This document shows, in pieces, positions 1 through 9,322 of a stretch of DNA of 64,000 nt (positions within the stretch are counted from its first letter, which is position 1; each line of letters opens with the position of its first letter). The translations under genes were made by a program, and so were the position numbers. The notes beneath the pieces are model-generated. The model worked only from the letters and a program-made list of their open reading frames with translations. It did not search any database and was not told the origin of the DNA. The stretch comes from Methylotenera mobilis JLW8 (lineage in GTDB: Bacteria; Pseudomonadota; Gammaproteobacteria; Burkholderiales; Methylophilaceae), in assembly GCF_000023705.1 (NCBI RefSeq), contig NC_012968.1, positions 2,294,001 through 2,358,000 on the forward strand. Direction: 5' to 3'.

Positions 1-57
1 TAGATTTTTATGCCGGTCTAAACCGCCCGAAATTTAAGCTGTAAAGACTACCGCGCC

Positions 58-1152
58 TCACTCATCACTATCATCATCTTGCTGATTTTTAAGACGACGC
101 GCTTTCACGCTCTCAGCCAACATATCCAACAACGGCAAGGTCTCTTCCCAGCCTAAACACGCATCGGTAATCGATTGACCGTAGGTCAATTCGCAGCCTG
201 GCGCATGGTCCTGACGCCCTGCTTTCAGGTGTGACTCAATCATCAAGCCCATAATACGGTCATCGCCCGCGTGCAACTGCTCTGCCACGTGTGCTGCTAC
301 TTGCGCTTGCAACTGGTATTGGCGCTGACTATTGGCATGTGAGCAATCAATCATCAATTTAGCATTTAAGCCAGATTGCGCCAGCTCAACCGCCGCCGCC
401 TCTACACTCGCCGCATCATAGTTAGGGGTTTTACCGCCGCGTAAAATCACGTGGCAATCTTCATTACCCGTAGTAGAAATAATGGCCGAGCGGCCTTCTT
501 TGGTTACAGACAAAAAGTGGTGCGGACTAGCCGCTGCTTTAATCGCATCTACGGCGATACGGATATTGCCATCGGTACCATTCTTGAAACCAACTGGGCA
601 AGATAAGCCTGATGCCAACTCGCGATGAATCTGGGATTCTGTCGTGCGTGCACCAATGGCGCCCCAGCTCACCAAGTCTGCCGTATATTGCGGTGTAATC
701 GTATCCAAAAACTCGGTAGCAGCCGGCAAGCCTAGCTCATTCACCTCTAGCAAGAAGCGACGCGCCAACTCTAAACCAGCATTAATATTAAAGCTGCCAT
801 CCAGATGCGGATCGTTAATCAGGCCTTTCCAGCCCACCGTGGTGCGTGGTTTTTCAAAATACACACGCATTACAATCAATAGTTCGTTACTGTATTTGTG
901 GTATTGCTCCAGCAGGCGTTTTGCATACTCGATGCCAGCTGCATAATCATGAATGGAGCACGGCCCTATCACGACTAGCAAACGATCATTGGCACTATGC
1001 AAGATACGGTGGATATCGGCACGGGTTCTCACGATCATATCAGTCGTGGCCGCACTAGGCTCGAGCTTATTCACCAGCACAGACGGCAGCGTCAACTCTT
1101 TGATTTCGATGATGCGCACATCATCAGTAATAATTTTATGGACTGGGCTCAT
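58..1152 (-). CDS. aroG: 3-deoxy-7-phosphoheptulonate (DAHP) synthase, class I
   Basis: Cytoplasmic enzyme that condenses phosphoenolpyruvate and erythrose 4-phosphate to DAHP, the first step of the shikimate pathway. At 364 residues it has the length of the E. coli AroF/G/H family. Visible signatures are GPCSIHD (Cys65), KPRTTVGWKG (101-110), KNGTDG (190-195), IDCSHANS (His272), IESH (Glu306) and Asp330. These metal ligands sit at a constant +4 offset from those I recall for E. coli AroG (Cys61, His268, Glu302, Asp326). The ATG at 1152 is the natural start. Which feedback-sensitive isozyme (Phe, Tyr or Trp type) it represents cannot be told from sequence alone. The upstream spacer carries several RNA hairpins and may control expression. 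Confidence 0.95.
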   Translation of the reverse strand: MSPVHKIITDDVRIIEIKELTLPSVLVNKLEPSAATTDMIVRTRADIHRILHSANDRLLVVIGPCSIHDYAAGIEYAKRLLEQYHKYSNELLIVMRVYFEKPRTTVGWKGLINDPHLDGSFNINAGLELARRFLLEVNELGLPAATEFLDTITPQYTADLVSWGAIGARTTESQIHRELASGLSCPVGFKNGTDGNIRIAVDAIKAAASPHHFLSVTKEGRSAIISTTGNEDCHVILRGGKTPNYDAASVEAAAVELAQSGLNAKLMIDCSHANSQRQYQLQAQVAAHVAEQLHAGDDRIMGLMIESHLKAGRQDHAPGCELTYGQSITDACLGWEETLPLLDMLAESVKARRLKNQQDDDSDE

Positions 1153-1468
1153 TTAGATAACTCATGGGTTGCCGCAAAAAGCATGCAGCAACAAAACTCA
1201 CAAACAACAAAGCCCGTATAGCGCGGGCTTATCAACAGTAAAACGATGGGGGGTTCTCGACAACTGCAGTTCGCTACGGCTTTATCCGTTAGCGCCAGCA
1301 AAATTAACGGCTAATTTTTCGCATTTTCTGCTTTTTTGTCTTTAAAACCAATCGTCTTGTACGATTTTAACACTTTACAGCGCACTTGATACAATTTAGT
1401 GGCTTTAACGCAACCATAGCCGAATCTAGTGCCACCAACCTATAGCCTGCTTGAGTTTTAGCCGTAAA
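1153..1468 (-). promoter_or_regulatory. aroG upstream region with candidate structured RNA leader
   Basis: This 316-bp spacer lies upstream of aroG and holds several inverted repeats on the aroG strand. In aroG reading order: AATCGT/ACGATT (1350-1366); an arm at 1305-1310 that can pair with 1286-1291 (CCGTTA/TAACGG); a stronger alternative in which 1286-1294 pairs with 1272-1279 (loop 1280-1285); and a last G+C-rich hairpin at 1210-1230. The two middle helices share bases 1286-1291 and so exclude each other, as in an attenuator or riboswitch. The only reading frames here are tiny: for example GTG at 1373 to a stop at 1311, with no clear ribosome site and no run of aromatic codons. Function is inferred from geometry alone. 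Confidence 0.35.
1210..1230 (-). terminator. Terminator-like hairpin in the aroG leader
   Basis: The arms AAGCCCG and CGGGCTT form a 7-bp stem (1210-1216 with 1224-1230) with a 7-nt loop. On the aroG strand it is followed by a T-rich but interrupted tract (TTTGTTGTTTG). It lies about 58 nt before the aroG start, so it could stop transcription inside the leader. Confidence 0.45.
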
Positions 1469-4400
1469 TTAGAGCAATGCTTCAAACGCATCAATTGGCA
1501 CAGGCTCACTAAACAAATAACCTTGATAGTGCATGCAGCCGCTATCTAACAAGATGCCCTGCTGCACTTGCGTTTCCACCCCTTCAGCAATCACGTTCAG
1601 GTTTAGGGTATGCGCCATGGCAATAATCGTGCGCACAATGGCCTGATTGCCGATACTGCTTGCGATATCACGTACAAATGAGCGATCTATCTTCAATTGG
1701 TACAATGGCAACAATCGCAGATACTGCAAGGAGGAATATCCGGTACCAAAGTCATCCAACGAGAATCTGATACCGATATCCTTCAGCGCATTCATGATGG
1801 CAACGGCGTCTTCAATATGATCCAACAGCGCACTCTCGGTTAGCTCCAGCTTCAGCAGCATAGGGTTAATGCCATGCCGTGCAATCGCAGTTGTGACCTG
1901 CTCGACAAAATCCGCCTGGCGGAACTGTTTGGCGCTCACATTCACCGAAAGGGTCAGGCTGCGCGTGCGCTCACTTTGCTCCCAACGTTTTAATTGTGCG
2001 CAGGCTGTATCAATCACCCATGCCCCAATCGACAAAATCATGCCGCAATCTTCAGCAATCGACACAAACTCATTGGGCGGAATCAAACCACGCTCAGGAT
2101 GTATCCAGCGAATTAAGGCCTCAGCACCCACCGCACGGTCAGACAACCCCACCTGCATTTGATAAAACAGTTGGAATTCATTTTTATCCAAAGCCTTACG
2201 TAGCTCGTGCTCCATATCCACGCGCGCCTGTATCCCCTCCTGCATTTTTGGGTCAAAAAAGCTGAGCGCATTACGCCCCAACTTCTTCGCCTGATACATG
2301 GCAATATCGGCCTGCTTTAACAACTCGTCAGATTTCAGATTGTTTTTACCAAATAAGGTAATGCCAACACTTGAAGTAATATGATACTCATAACCCTTAA
2401 ACTGATAAGGCTCAATAAACTTGTTCAGGATTTTTTCACCCACCACTTCTGCCTGAGCCGCCGCCTCAACCTCCTGCTCACTCAAACCCTCCAGAATCAC
2501 CACAAACTCATCACCACCTAAACGAGCAACAGTATCACCTTCTCTCACACAAGCAGTAAGGCACTCAGCAACTTGTTGCAGCAACAAGTCACCCACATCA
2601 TGCCCTAGCGTATCATTCAATGTTTTAAAGTGGTCTAGATCCAGAAACAACAAAGCACCGCCACGTCCGGTACGCATAGCAGAAGCCAGCGCATGCGTTA
2701 GCCGATCTAAAAGTAAGCGTCTATTGGGTAAATTGGTCAATGGGTCATAAAGAGCCAAGTAATTACTTTTATCTTCTGCCGCCTTACGCTGTGTAATATC
2801 TGTGCGGATAGAAATGTAACTCTGTGGCTTTCCATCATCACCGATAAAGGGCGCTATCGTGGTATCCACCCAATACAAACTACCATCTTTTGCACGATTA
2901 CATATTTCATCATGCCAAACCTGACCGTTAGCCACGGTACGATACATTTCTTTAAAGTATCCCTTGGGGTGATACCCTGAATTTAGAATTGCATGATCCT
3001 GCCCGAGTAACTCTTCAATCGAATAACCACTAATTTCACTAAACTTATCATTAGCATAAGTAATGCGTCCCTTAACATCCGTGACCGCAACAATGGCATG
3101 TTTATCTAGCGCATATTTTTGGTATTTCAGCTCTTCCAGCGATTGCTTTGCAAGCGCCTCACTCAGTAACAATGCATCCTGTGCTCGCCGCAAATCTGTG
3201 ACATCATAGAACCAGCCCAATATAGCAGCCGTCCCCTCATAATGTACCGGCCGATAGGAAGCCATCGCCCACACCGGACCTTTCCCTTCAACTATAAGCT
3301 GAATCAATTTATCATTAATTGCGTGCCCACTATTCACCTGTGCCAACAGCGCATCATATTCCTCAGCATGCGCGTAATATAACTTAGGATTGCGCCCCAT
3401 CACCGCGTCTGGCGGGCAATTAATCAGCTCGGTATAGCGCTTATTCGCGAACAAGACCTTATCACCAGAAGACGTAGCAATACGCACAGCGATTGGGCTA
3501 GTTTCCAACATCTGAATCACTCGCTCTTTACTCTCACGGTCAGCATCCGCTGCCAGCCGCTTAGCTGTCACATCATGGATGACGCACACCAACTCAGCAG
3601 ACTCGCCGCTTTCGCCATACACCACATGGCGGCTATCGGATACCCAGCGCACCGTGCCATCTGCCAATACAATCCGATACTCAAGCGCCACGCTGGACTG
3701 TTCAAAAACTGCTTTCATTGCCAATTTCGCTTGCGCGCAATCGTCTGGATGAATAAGGTTAATCCACACCTCAATATCGTCAATCAGCGCTTGCTGCGAC
3801 AAACCGCAAAGCTTTTCTATTGCAGCATTTACGTGATTTACCCGAAAGTCTGGCGCACTTGCGGTCCAAATCACCTCTTCGACCGAATTAAGAATATTCG
3901 TGAGATAACTTTCAGTTTTTCGGATTAATGCCTCGCTATTTTGACGCTCAGTGACATCCTGCACAGTTCCCCGAGAGTAAGTCGGATTGCCTGCCGCATC
4001 ATAATCGGAGGTACCACGCTCATGCACCCACTTCACAGAGCCATCAGCCAGAAGTAGACGATGCGTGATTTCGTAAGGGGTATGGCTAACAACTGATGCC
4101 TTGAATGCACAATCCACCGCCTCACGGTCACAAGGGTGTACTGCATTTAGAAACGCTTCATAATTTGCATGGAACTGGTGCTGATCGGTCTCAAATATGT
4201 GATAAATCTCTTCACTCCATATCAACTCACCAGTTAGCCAATCTAGCGACCAACTCCCAACTTGAGCAATATGTTGCGCCTCCACTAAAAGCGCTTTACT
4301 TCTATGCAGACTTTGCTCCGCATGTGTGCGCTCTACGTCGTGGGCATGCAATAAACTTTGCATTTTTGCCAACTCTGCCAACACGCTATTATCTTGGGCG

Positions 4401-5221
4401 GGCTTGACGGTAATTGGTATAGAGAAGTCACCAGCACCCACCCTAAAGATATGCTGATACACCTCATCTGCACTTGCCCCTAGCGTTGAGTGCAGCGCCC
4501 TATAAGCTCGCCATAGATAGAATATTGACCAAAATGCAACCAATATGAAAAGTATCCGAAATATTGTAGCTACCCACTTGGCGTGCTCCACAGCACTCAA
4601 TGTACGGCGATCCATCATCAAGAAGGTTTCGTTAATCGGCCCCATAATTTTAGATTTGGCCTGATGATAATGGCTATCCAACAACATGTTTGCAGCTTTT
4701 AATCGATTTGCATCAACATCAGCCGCTTTCAACTCAGCTAATTGCATGGCATCAAACTCTAGAGCGGCTAAATCATCTGAGTACTGCTTGGCAGAGGCAA
4801 GCTTATCCAGCTCCTCATGCGTAAATCCGGCATCACGCATCATCTCCAATAACGCAACACCTTTGCCTTGTGTGGATGGTGGCGGCAACTTACCGACAAG
4901 CACCATATCCCAGTAAGAATGAAAATACCCCTCGGGAAGCGGAATTGTGCCATTACGAATATCTAGAATATTTTGAAAATAACGCTTGTATCGGACATCT
5001 CCAGTTAGCACATAAGATTGCACCATACGCGTCAGATCATCTGAAGTCTGCCTAAGCTGGCTGGCTAACTGATGAGAAACGTAGCGAGACTCGCTGGCGG
5101 CATCCAATCGTTTTTCGGTATAAACATAGTAGCTAAACACCGCAGCTAAAACTGCAAGCATTAATACAGAAAGCCCTGTTTTCTGGCGAAAAAAGTACGC
5201 AATAGTATTCATCTTGAACAT
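1469..5221 (-). CDS. Membrane-bound multi-PAS GGDEF/EAL cyclic-di-GMP protein
   Basis: A 1250-residue predicted inner-membrane signalling protein that could make and degrade cyclic di-GMP. The order is: membrane segment (about 15-33), a periplasmic sensor of about 180 residues that I do not recognise, second membrane segment (about 217-237), a HAMP-like linker, four PAS units with PAC tails (roughly 315-430, 435-560, 570-690, 700-815), GGDEF domain, EAL domain. The diguanylate cyclase motif GGDEF is intact at 902-906, and the phosphodiesterase motif starts at Glu1034 in GAEALIRW. Later EAL-domain motifs such as DDFGTGYSSL are also kept. Both activities therefore look possible, which is less common than having one degenerate half. 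It stands alone, between aroG and the modE-like gene, so context gives no signal or target. Confidence 0.92.
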   Translation of the reverse strand: MFKMNTIAYFFRQKTGLSVLMLAVLAAVFSYYVYTEKRLDAASESRYVSHQLASQLRQTSDDLTRMVQSYVLTGDVRYKRYFQNILDIRNGTIPLPEGYFHSYWDMVLVGKLPPPSTQGKGVALLEMMRDAGFTHEELDKLASAKQYSDDLAALEFDAMQLAELKAADVDANRLKAANMLLDSHYHQAKSKIMGPINETFLMMDRRTLSAVEHAKWVATIFRILFILVAFWSIFYLWRAYRALHSTLGASADEVYQHIFRVGAGDFSIPITVKPAQDNSVLAELAKMQSLLHAHDVERTHAEQSLHRSKALLVEAQHIAQVGSWSLDWLTGELIWSEEIYHIFETDQHQFHANYEAFLNAVHPCDREAVDCAFKASVVSHTPYEITHRLLLADGSVKWVHERGTSDYDAAGNPTYSRGTVQDVTERQNSEALIRKTESYLTNILNSVEEVIWTASAPDFRVNHVNAAIEKLCGLSQQALIDDIEVWINLIHPDDCAQAKLAMKAVFEQSSVALEYRIVLADGTVRWVSDSRHVVYGESGESAELVCVIHDVTAKRLAADADRESKERVIQMLETSPIAVRIATSSGDKVLFANKRYTELINCPPDAVMGRNPKLYYAHAEEYDALLAQVNSGHAINDKLIQLIVEGKGPVWAMASYRPVHYEGTAAILGWFYDVTDLRRAQDALLLSEALAKQSLEELKYQKYALDKHAIVAVTDVKGRITYANDKFSEISGYSIEELLGQDHAILNSGYHPKGYFKEMYRTVANGQVWHDEICNRAKDGSLYWVDTTIAPFIGDDGKPQSYISIRTDITQRKAAEDKSNYLALYDPLTNLPNRRLLLDRLTHALASAMRTGRGGALLFLDLDHFKTLNDTLGHDVGDLLLQQVAECLTACVREGDTVARLGGDEFVVILEGLSEQEVEAAAQAEVVGEKILNKFIEPYQFKGYEYHITSSVGITLFGKNNLKSDELLKQADIAMYQAKKLGRNALSFFDPKMQEGIQARVDMEHELRKALDKNEFQLFYQMQVGLSDRAVGAEALIRWIHPERGLIPPNEFVSIAEDCGMILSIGAWVIDTACAQLKRWEQSERTRSLTLSVNVSAKQFRQADFVEQVTTAIARHGINPMLLKLELTESALLDHIEDAVAIMNALKDIGIRFSLDDFGTGYSSLQYLRLLPLYQLKIDRSFVRDIASSIGNQAIVRTIIAMAHTLNLNVIAEGVETQVQQGILLDSGCMHYQGYLFSEPVPIDAFEALL

Positions 5222-5680
5222 CGAAGCATCACCTTAAACCGCTAAATGCGATGACCAGCTAAACACATGTCAACAATGACTTGGCAGCAAATATAGTACA
5301 GATTTTGAATATGCAGATTAACCACATCGTGAAGTACAACACACATAAACCTTAGCCCCTTTAAGGAATGCTTGCTTCATTATTGATTAATCCAATAACA
5401 AAACCCTAGGAGGCGGCTTCTAGACCCCACTCACATTACATACCAACTTTAGATAAGTTTGAACACCATTTTCAATGGCATATGCAATTTAACAAACTTA
5501 ATTAGCTTTATCAATCAAAGATTACTTACTATTTGATATAAAACAAAGACTTCTGTAATCAACGCCTGTCTTAAGTTAACACCCATTGGCAAACTTTTAG
5601 CTAGCGACGCCGACCTATCCAGCAAGATTTGAAACATACTCGCACACTACTGCTGAAAATTTTGTATTTTCATCCAAGTA
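5222..5680. other. Gene-free spacer, 459 bp
   Basis: A/T-rich spacer upstream of the GGDEF/EAL gene and downstream of the modE-like gene. I see no credible reading frame, RNA gene or strong hairpin. It should hold the promoter of the GGDEF/EAL gene, but I cannot place one with confidence. Confidence 0.5.
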
Positions 5681-6043
5681 TCAATTGATGCTTTCAATAG
5701 GCGACTTGAGATGAGCCCTTATGAATGCAAGCTCCTGCACAGAGGCTTCTTGGGATTTAGCAATGAGCGCATGATAGTTTTCCAACACTTTAACACCAAA
5801 CTCAGTTAGCTTAGCACCGCCTCCGTGACTACCTCCAACACTACTCGCAACCAGCGGCTGATCAAAGCACTTATTCACTTCATCTACCAACTGCCAAGCG
5901 CGGCGGTAAGACATTTTCATTTGCTTGGCTGCAGCTGAAATAGAGCCGTAGTCATTGATTAATGCCAAGAGCTCAGCCTTGCCCGGCCCCATTGCGGTTG
6001 CAGGCCCATTAGATATTCTAATTTTGATCTGATTATTTAGCAT
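5681..6043 (-). CDS. modE: ModE-like winged-helix regulator, DNA-binding domain only
   Basis: A 120-residue LysR-type helix-turn-helix protein of the ModE N-terminal family. The typical run GSISAAAKQMKMSYRRAWQL lies at about 34-53, followed by the Gly-rich wing SVGGSHGGGAKLT. ModE of E. coli represses modABC and activates molybdoenzyme genes when molybdate binds its C-terminal MOP domains. Here the protein ends about 40 residues after the wing, so those MOP domains are absent. It is divergent from the outer-membrane barrel gene and modABC, which supports a role as regulator of molybdate uptake. How it senses molybdate without the MOP domains is unclear. Single-domain ModE-like proteins occur in many proteobacteria, so it need not be a damaged gene. 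Confidence 0.85.
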   Translation of the reverse strand: MLNNQIKIRISNGPATAMGPGKAELLALINDYGSISAAAKQMKMSYRRAWQLVDEVNKCFDQPLVASSVGGSHGGGAKLTEFGVKVLENYHALIAKSQEASVQELAFIRAHLKSPIESIN

Positions 6044-6135
6044 ATTGCTAATTATAGTGCCTAAAAAATTAAAAACATCTAACTAGCTTAAATATGGCCG
6101 TTTATACCTTTAAAAAATATCGACAGCAACGCTAC

Positions 6136-6159
6136 CGCTATATTCATTGAAACACATCG
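6136..6159 (+). promoter_or_regulatory. Candidate ModE operator
   Basis: Left half CGCTATATT, six spacer bases, right half AACACATCG. The layout (9-6-9) and left half resemble the E. coli modA operator as I remember it (CGTTATATT, 6 bp, TACATAACG); the right half matches that at six of nine positions. It lies about 50 bp before the ATG of the barrel gene, in the spacer divergent from the modE-like gene. Confidence 0.4.
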
Positions 6160-6210
6160 GTGTTTGTGATTAAATTGCACATTATTCAAACGTTACAACA
6201 ATTCATACAA

Positions 6211-7779
6211 ATGAAAACACCTACGCCACCAACCACACCCAGTCCACCTCGCACCAACTCATACGCAAGCATCTTTTGCTTGCCGCTTTTATTAGCCACA
6301 GGGATGCAATACGCATCAGCTGCTGATGGCAGCATTGGCTCATATTATGTAGAGCGCAAAAGTTTTGGCACCTCATTAGAAACTGAGCCGCCAAAATATG
6401 TAAAGCAGCTGAATAAGACATGGTTAAAGGATGTGAGTGGCCTTGAGGATGTTAACTGGCTGGATATCGGTTTAGACCACCGCATTCGTTACGAGCATCG
6501 TGACAACGACTTTAGACGCGCCAAAGACGTAATTGATGACCCAATCCTGCTCAGAACACGTGCCTATATTGGCATTAAAGATATTTTAGACCCATTGCGT
6601 TTTGCGGTAGAACTTGGCGATGCCAGACGCAACCATAGCCAGTTTAGCCGCGAGTACGACACCCGCGACGTCAACCAAGGCGAGGTCGTACAGGCTTACC
6701 TTGAGCTGTTCTTTAAAGAAACACTGTTAGGCAAAGATGACCTAGGCAACGAGCGCCCTATCAGCATTAAAGTGGGTCGCCAAGCATTGGAGCAAGGCGA
6801 CAAAAGACTGGTAGCGCGCAATGGCTATCGCAACACCACCAACAACTTTGAAGGCGTGCGTGCTGTCATCGGTCAACAAAGTAATGACTGGCAGCTAGAA
6901 ACCTTTGCATTCAAGCCGGTGCAACGTTTTACGGTTCAGGCAGACGAAGATAACGATGCGCAGCATTTTTATGGCGCACTAGCAAATTGGAGAAGGTGGT
7001 CTCAAGTCATTAACTTACAACCTTACTACTATCTGCTAGAGCAAGATGGCGACAAAGTGAAATACGACCTCAATGGCCGCGATGTAACAAGCTTAACAAG
7101 CAGAATTGACCGCACCATACACACCGCAGGCTTACGCGCATACGGCGTGTTAGGTAAAACCGGTTGGGACTACGATGCCAACTACACCAAACAATGGGGT
7201 GAGCAAGACACCAGCCTCACTAATAAAACTAAAGTCGACCATGATGCCTATGCCTACAACGCAGAAGTTGGCTACACATTTGACCAATCCTGGAAACCAA
7301 GACTAAGCGGCTTCTATGGCGTGGCAACTGGTGATAAGAGTTCAACCGACAAGAAAAACCAGCGTTTTGAACGCTTGTTTGGCTTCGCACGCCCATGGTC
7401 TAACAGCGACACCATAGAAATGTCTAACATACGCGCAACCAAGATAAGAGCAGAGTTTGACCCGAAAGTTAGCTTTATCAAAAACCTGAAAATTGACACC
7501 GGCTATAGCTGGTATCGCTTGGAAAGCGACACTGACAGCTGGGGCCCAGCCACATTGAGAGATACAAAAGGCTTAAGCGGTAGCGATATTGGCGAAGAGT
7601 TCGACATCACAGCACGCTTCCCGATTAACAACCATATCTACACCACAATTGGTTACGCCCACTTTATGGCTGGTGACTTCACCAAGAATGCCGTGCGCAT
7701 CGCCAGCAATAAAAACGACCCGACGCGCAGAGACAACTCTGACTATCTGTACGTGCAATTTGAAATCAGTGCGTTCTAA
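6211..7779 (+). CDS. Alginate-export-family outer-membrane beta-barrel, putative molybdate-locus porin
   Basis: A 522-residue predicted outer-membrane protein. I chose the ATG at 6211, which gives a short polar start, a hydrophobic stretch and an AxA-like signal-peptidase site (QYASAADG). A GTG at 6160 would add 17 residues but would start right at the candidate operator. The mature part alternates polar and aromatic residues and ends in a strand with terminal Phe (YVQFEISAF), the usual signal for outer-membrane barrel assembly. The N-terminal pattern (LDIGLDHRIRYEHRDNDF, LLRTRAYIGIKD) fits the alginate-export/AlgE-like barrel family. The gene is followed after 28 bp by modA and shares the spacer with a modE-like gene. 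I infer anion or molybdate passage across the outer membrane; alginate genes are not nearby. Confidence 0.8.
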   Translation: MKTPTPPTTPSPPRTNSYASIFCLPLLLATGMQYASAADGSIGSYYVERKSFGTSLETEPPKYVKQLNKTWLKDVSGLEDVNWLDIGLDHRIRYEHRDNDFRRAKDVIDDPILLRTRAYIGIKDILDPLRFAVELGDARRNHSQFSREYDTRDVNQGEVVQAYLELFFKETLLGKDDLGNERPISIKVGRQALEQGDKRLVARNGYRNTTNNFEGVRAVIGQQSNDWQLETFAFKPVQRFTVQADEDNDAQHFYGALANWRRWSQVINLQPYYYLLEQDGDKVKYDLNGRDVTSLTSRIDRTIHTAGLRAYGVLGKTGWDYDANYTKQWGEQDTSLTNKTKVDHDAYAYNAEVGYTFDQSWKPRLSGFYGVATGDKSSTDKKNQRFERLFGFARPWSNSDTIEMSNIRATKIRAEFDPKVSFIKNLKIDTGYSWYRLESDTDSWGPATLRDTKGLSGSDIGEEFDITARFPINNHIYTTIGYAHFMAGDFTKNAVRIASNKNDPTRRDNSDYLYVQFEISAF

Positions 7780-7807
7780 ACTATTCATGTAAAACTTGGA
7801 GTTCATC

Positions 7808-8599
7808 ATGCAATTTAATCAATACTTAAAGGTAGCAATCGTCAGCATTTTCTTGGCGTTTACCTCAAGCTTAAATGCGGCGGAAAACAAAGACGCAGTA
7901 GTTGTGTTCGCGGCAGCCAGCCTGACTAACGCCATCAATGAAATCTCGGCAAACTACGAGCAAGAGAAAGGCGCGCAGATTAAGTCATCATTTGCAGCCT
8001 CGTCTGCACTCGCAAAACAAATCGAGAACGGTGCACCCGCAGATATTTTTATCTCTGCGGACACGAAGTGGATGAATTACTTAAAAGATAAACGCACACT
8101 AAAAGACAGTACGGTCAGTAACTTGCTGACCAATAATCTGGTGCTGATTGCACCCGCAGGTAAACGTTTTGATGTAAACATGCAAAAATCTTTCGACTTC
8201 TTTGGCGCATTTAATGGCAAACTTTGTACCGGGGAAATGGCATCCGTACCCGTAGGTATTTATGCGAAGCAAGCACTAACTTCACTCGCATGGTTGGATG
8301 CAGGCCAGTCCAGAATAGTAGGCACGCAAGATGTGCGTGCAGCACTAACTTTGGTGGAAAGAGCTGAGTGTGCAGTAGGTATCGTGTATGAAACTGATGC
8401 AAAAATATCTAACAAGGTTGAAGTTATCGCCACCTTTCCAGATAATACGCATGAGCCAATTTTGTACCCGTTGGCGCTCACTAAAGATGCCAGCGCGAAA
8501 TCTGCAGACTTTTATGAATATTTAAAATCAGATAAGGCAAAAGCTATTTTCACCAAGTACGGCTTTAGCTTCCTAGAAAAAAACTTAGGAAAGAAATAA
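7808..8599 (+). CDS. modA: Molybdate ABC transporter periplasmic binding protein
   Basis: Binds molybdate (and tungstate) in the periplasm and delivers it to ModBC. The 263-residue product has a signal peptide (about 1-23, ending SLNAAEN) and the ModA pattern VVVFAAASLTNAINEI, with the oxyanion-binding Ser in AAASL, followed by SSFAASSALAKQIENGAPADIFISAD. Family features near the C-terminus include CAVGIVYETDA and YPLALTKDA. The ATG at 7808 is preceded by GGAG at 7798-7801 with 6-nt spacing; an upstream in-frame TTG at 7796 is less likely. It is the second gene of the barrel-modABC set. Confidence 0.95.
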   Translation: MQFNQYLKVAIVSIFLAFTSSLNAAENKDAVVVFAAASLTNAINEISANYEQEKGAQIKSSFAASSALAKQIENGAPADIFISADTKWMNYLKDKRTLKDSTVSNLLTNNLVLIAPAGKRFDVNMQKSFDFFGAFNGKLCTGEMASVPVGIYAKQALTSLAWLDAGQSRIVGTQDVRAALTLVERAECAVGIVYETDAKISNKVEVIATFPDNTHEPILYPLALTKDASAKSADFYEYLKSDKAKAIFTKYGFSFLEKNLGKK

Positions 8600-8611
8600 C
8601 ACGCAAATCAA

Positions 8612-9322
8612 ATGTTGGACTTTTTCAATTTTACGCCAGCCGAAATCAGCATACTGCTGCTATCACTTAAGGTAGCAGTATGTTGCGTAGTACTCACTAT
8701 TGCACCAGCAATTGCAGTAGCCTGGCTACTTGCCAGAAAGTCCTTCTTTGGCAAATCATTGTTGGATAGCCTGATTCATCTGCCGCTGGTATTGCCGCCC
8801 GTTGTGCCAGGCTACCTGTTGTTACTGTTGCTTGGCAATAATGGCTTGATTGGTAAGTTTCTCAATACCCACTTTGGCTTTAGCATCGCCTTTACCTGGA
8901 TGGGTGCAGTGGTAGCATCAGCAGTGATGGCCTTTCCACTCATGGTACGCTCTATCCGGCTAGCGATTTCGCATGTGGACCGCCGCCTAGAGCTAGCCGC
9001 CCAATCATTGGGTGCGCGCCCGCTCAGCGTGTTTTTTACCGTCACCCTGCCCTTATCTATGCCAGGGATTATTACCGGCCTCATTCTGGCATTTAGCCGC
9101 AGCATGGGCGAGTTTGGCGCGACGATAACGTTTGTTGGCAATATCGAAAATGAAACCCGTACCTTGCCACTTGCCATTTACTCTCTCACGCAAACGCCTG
9201 ATGGTGATTTAGCCGCCTTGCGACTGGTGATTATCAGCATGGCGCTGGCGCTGGGTGCGCTCATGATTAGCGACAGACTTGAGCGTAAGGCAAGCCAGCA
9301 GATTGGGCATACCCATGATTGA
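8612..9322 (+). CDS. modB: Molybdate ABC transporter permease
   Basis: Inner-membrane channel subunit of the molybdate importer, 236 residues with about five to six membrane helices. It shows the binding-protein-dependent permease motif around AAQSLGARPLSVFFTVTLPLSMPGI (EAA loop), followed by the family-typical GLILAFSRSMGEFGATITFVGN. It starts 12 bp after modA. Its stop overlaps the modC start by 8 bp, which suggests translational coupling. Confidence 0.95.
   Translation: MLDFFNFTPAEISILLLSLKVAVCCVVLTIAPAIAVAWLLARKSFFGKSLLDSLIHLPLVLPPVVPGYLLLLLLGNNGLIGKFLNTHFGFSIAFTWMGAVVASAVMAFPLMVRSIRLAISHVDRRLELAAQSLGARPLSVFFTVTLPLSMPGIITGLILAFSRSMGEFGATITFVGNIENETRTLPLAIYSLTQTPDGDLAALRLVIISMALALGALMISDRLERKASQQIGHTHD

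Noticed and set aside
644-1058. Plus-strand open frames inside aroG
   Set aside because: Antisense to a clear enzyme gene, with no family features; shadows of its codon pattern. The same holds for other long frames antisense to or overlapping real genes.
1311-1443. Open stretch on the minus strand upstream of aroG (about 43 codons, no ATG; GTG at 1373)
   Set aside because: No ATG, no ribosome site, starts right after a stop, and it overlaps the hairpins. Kept only as part of the leader description.
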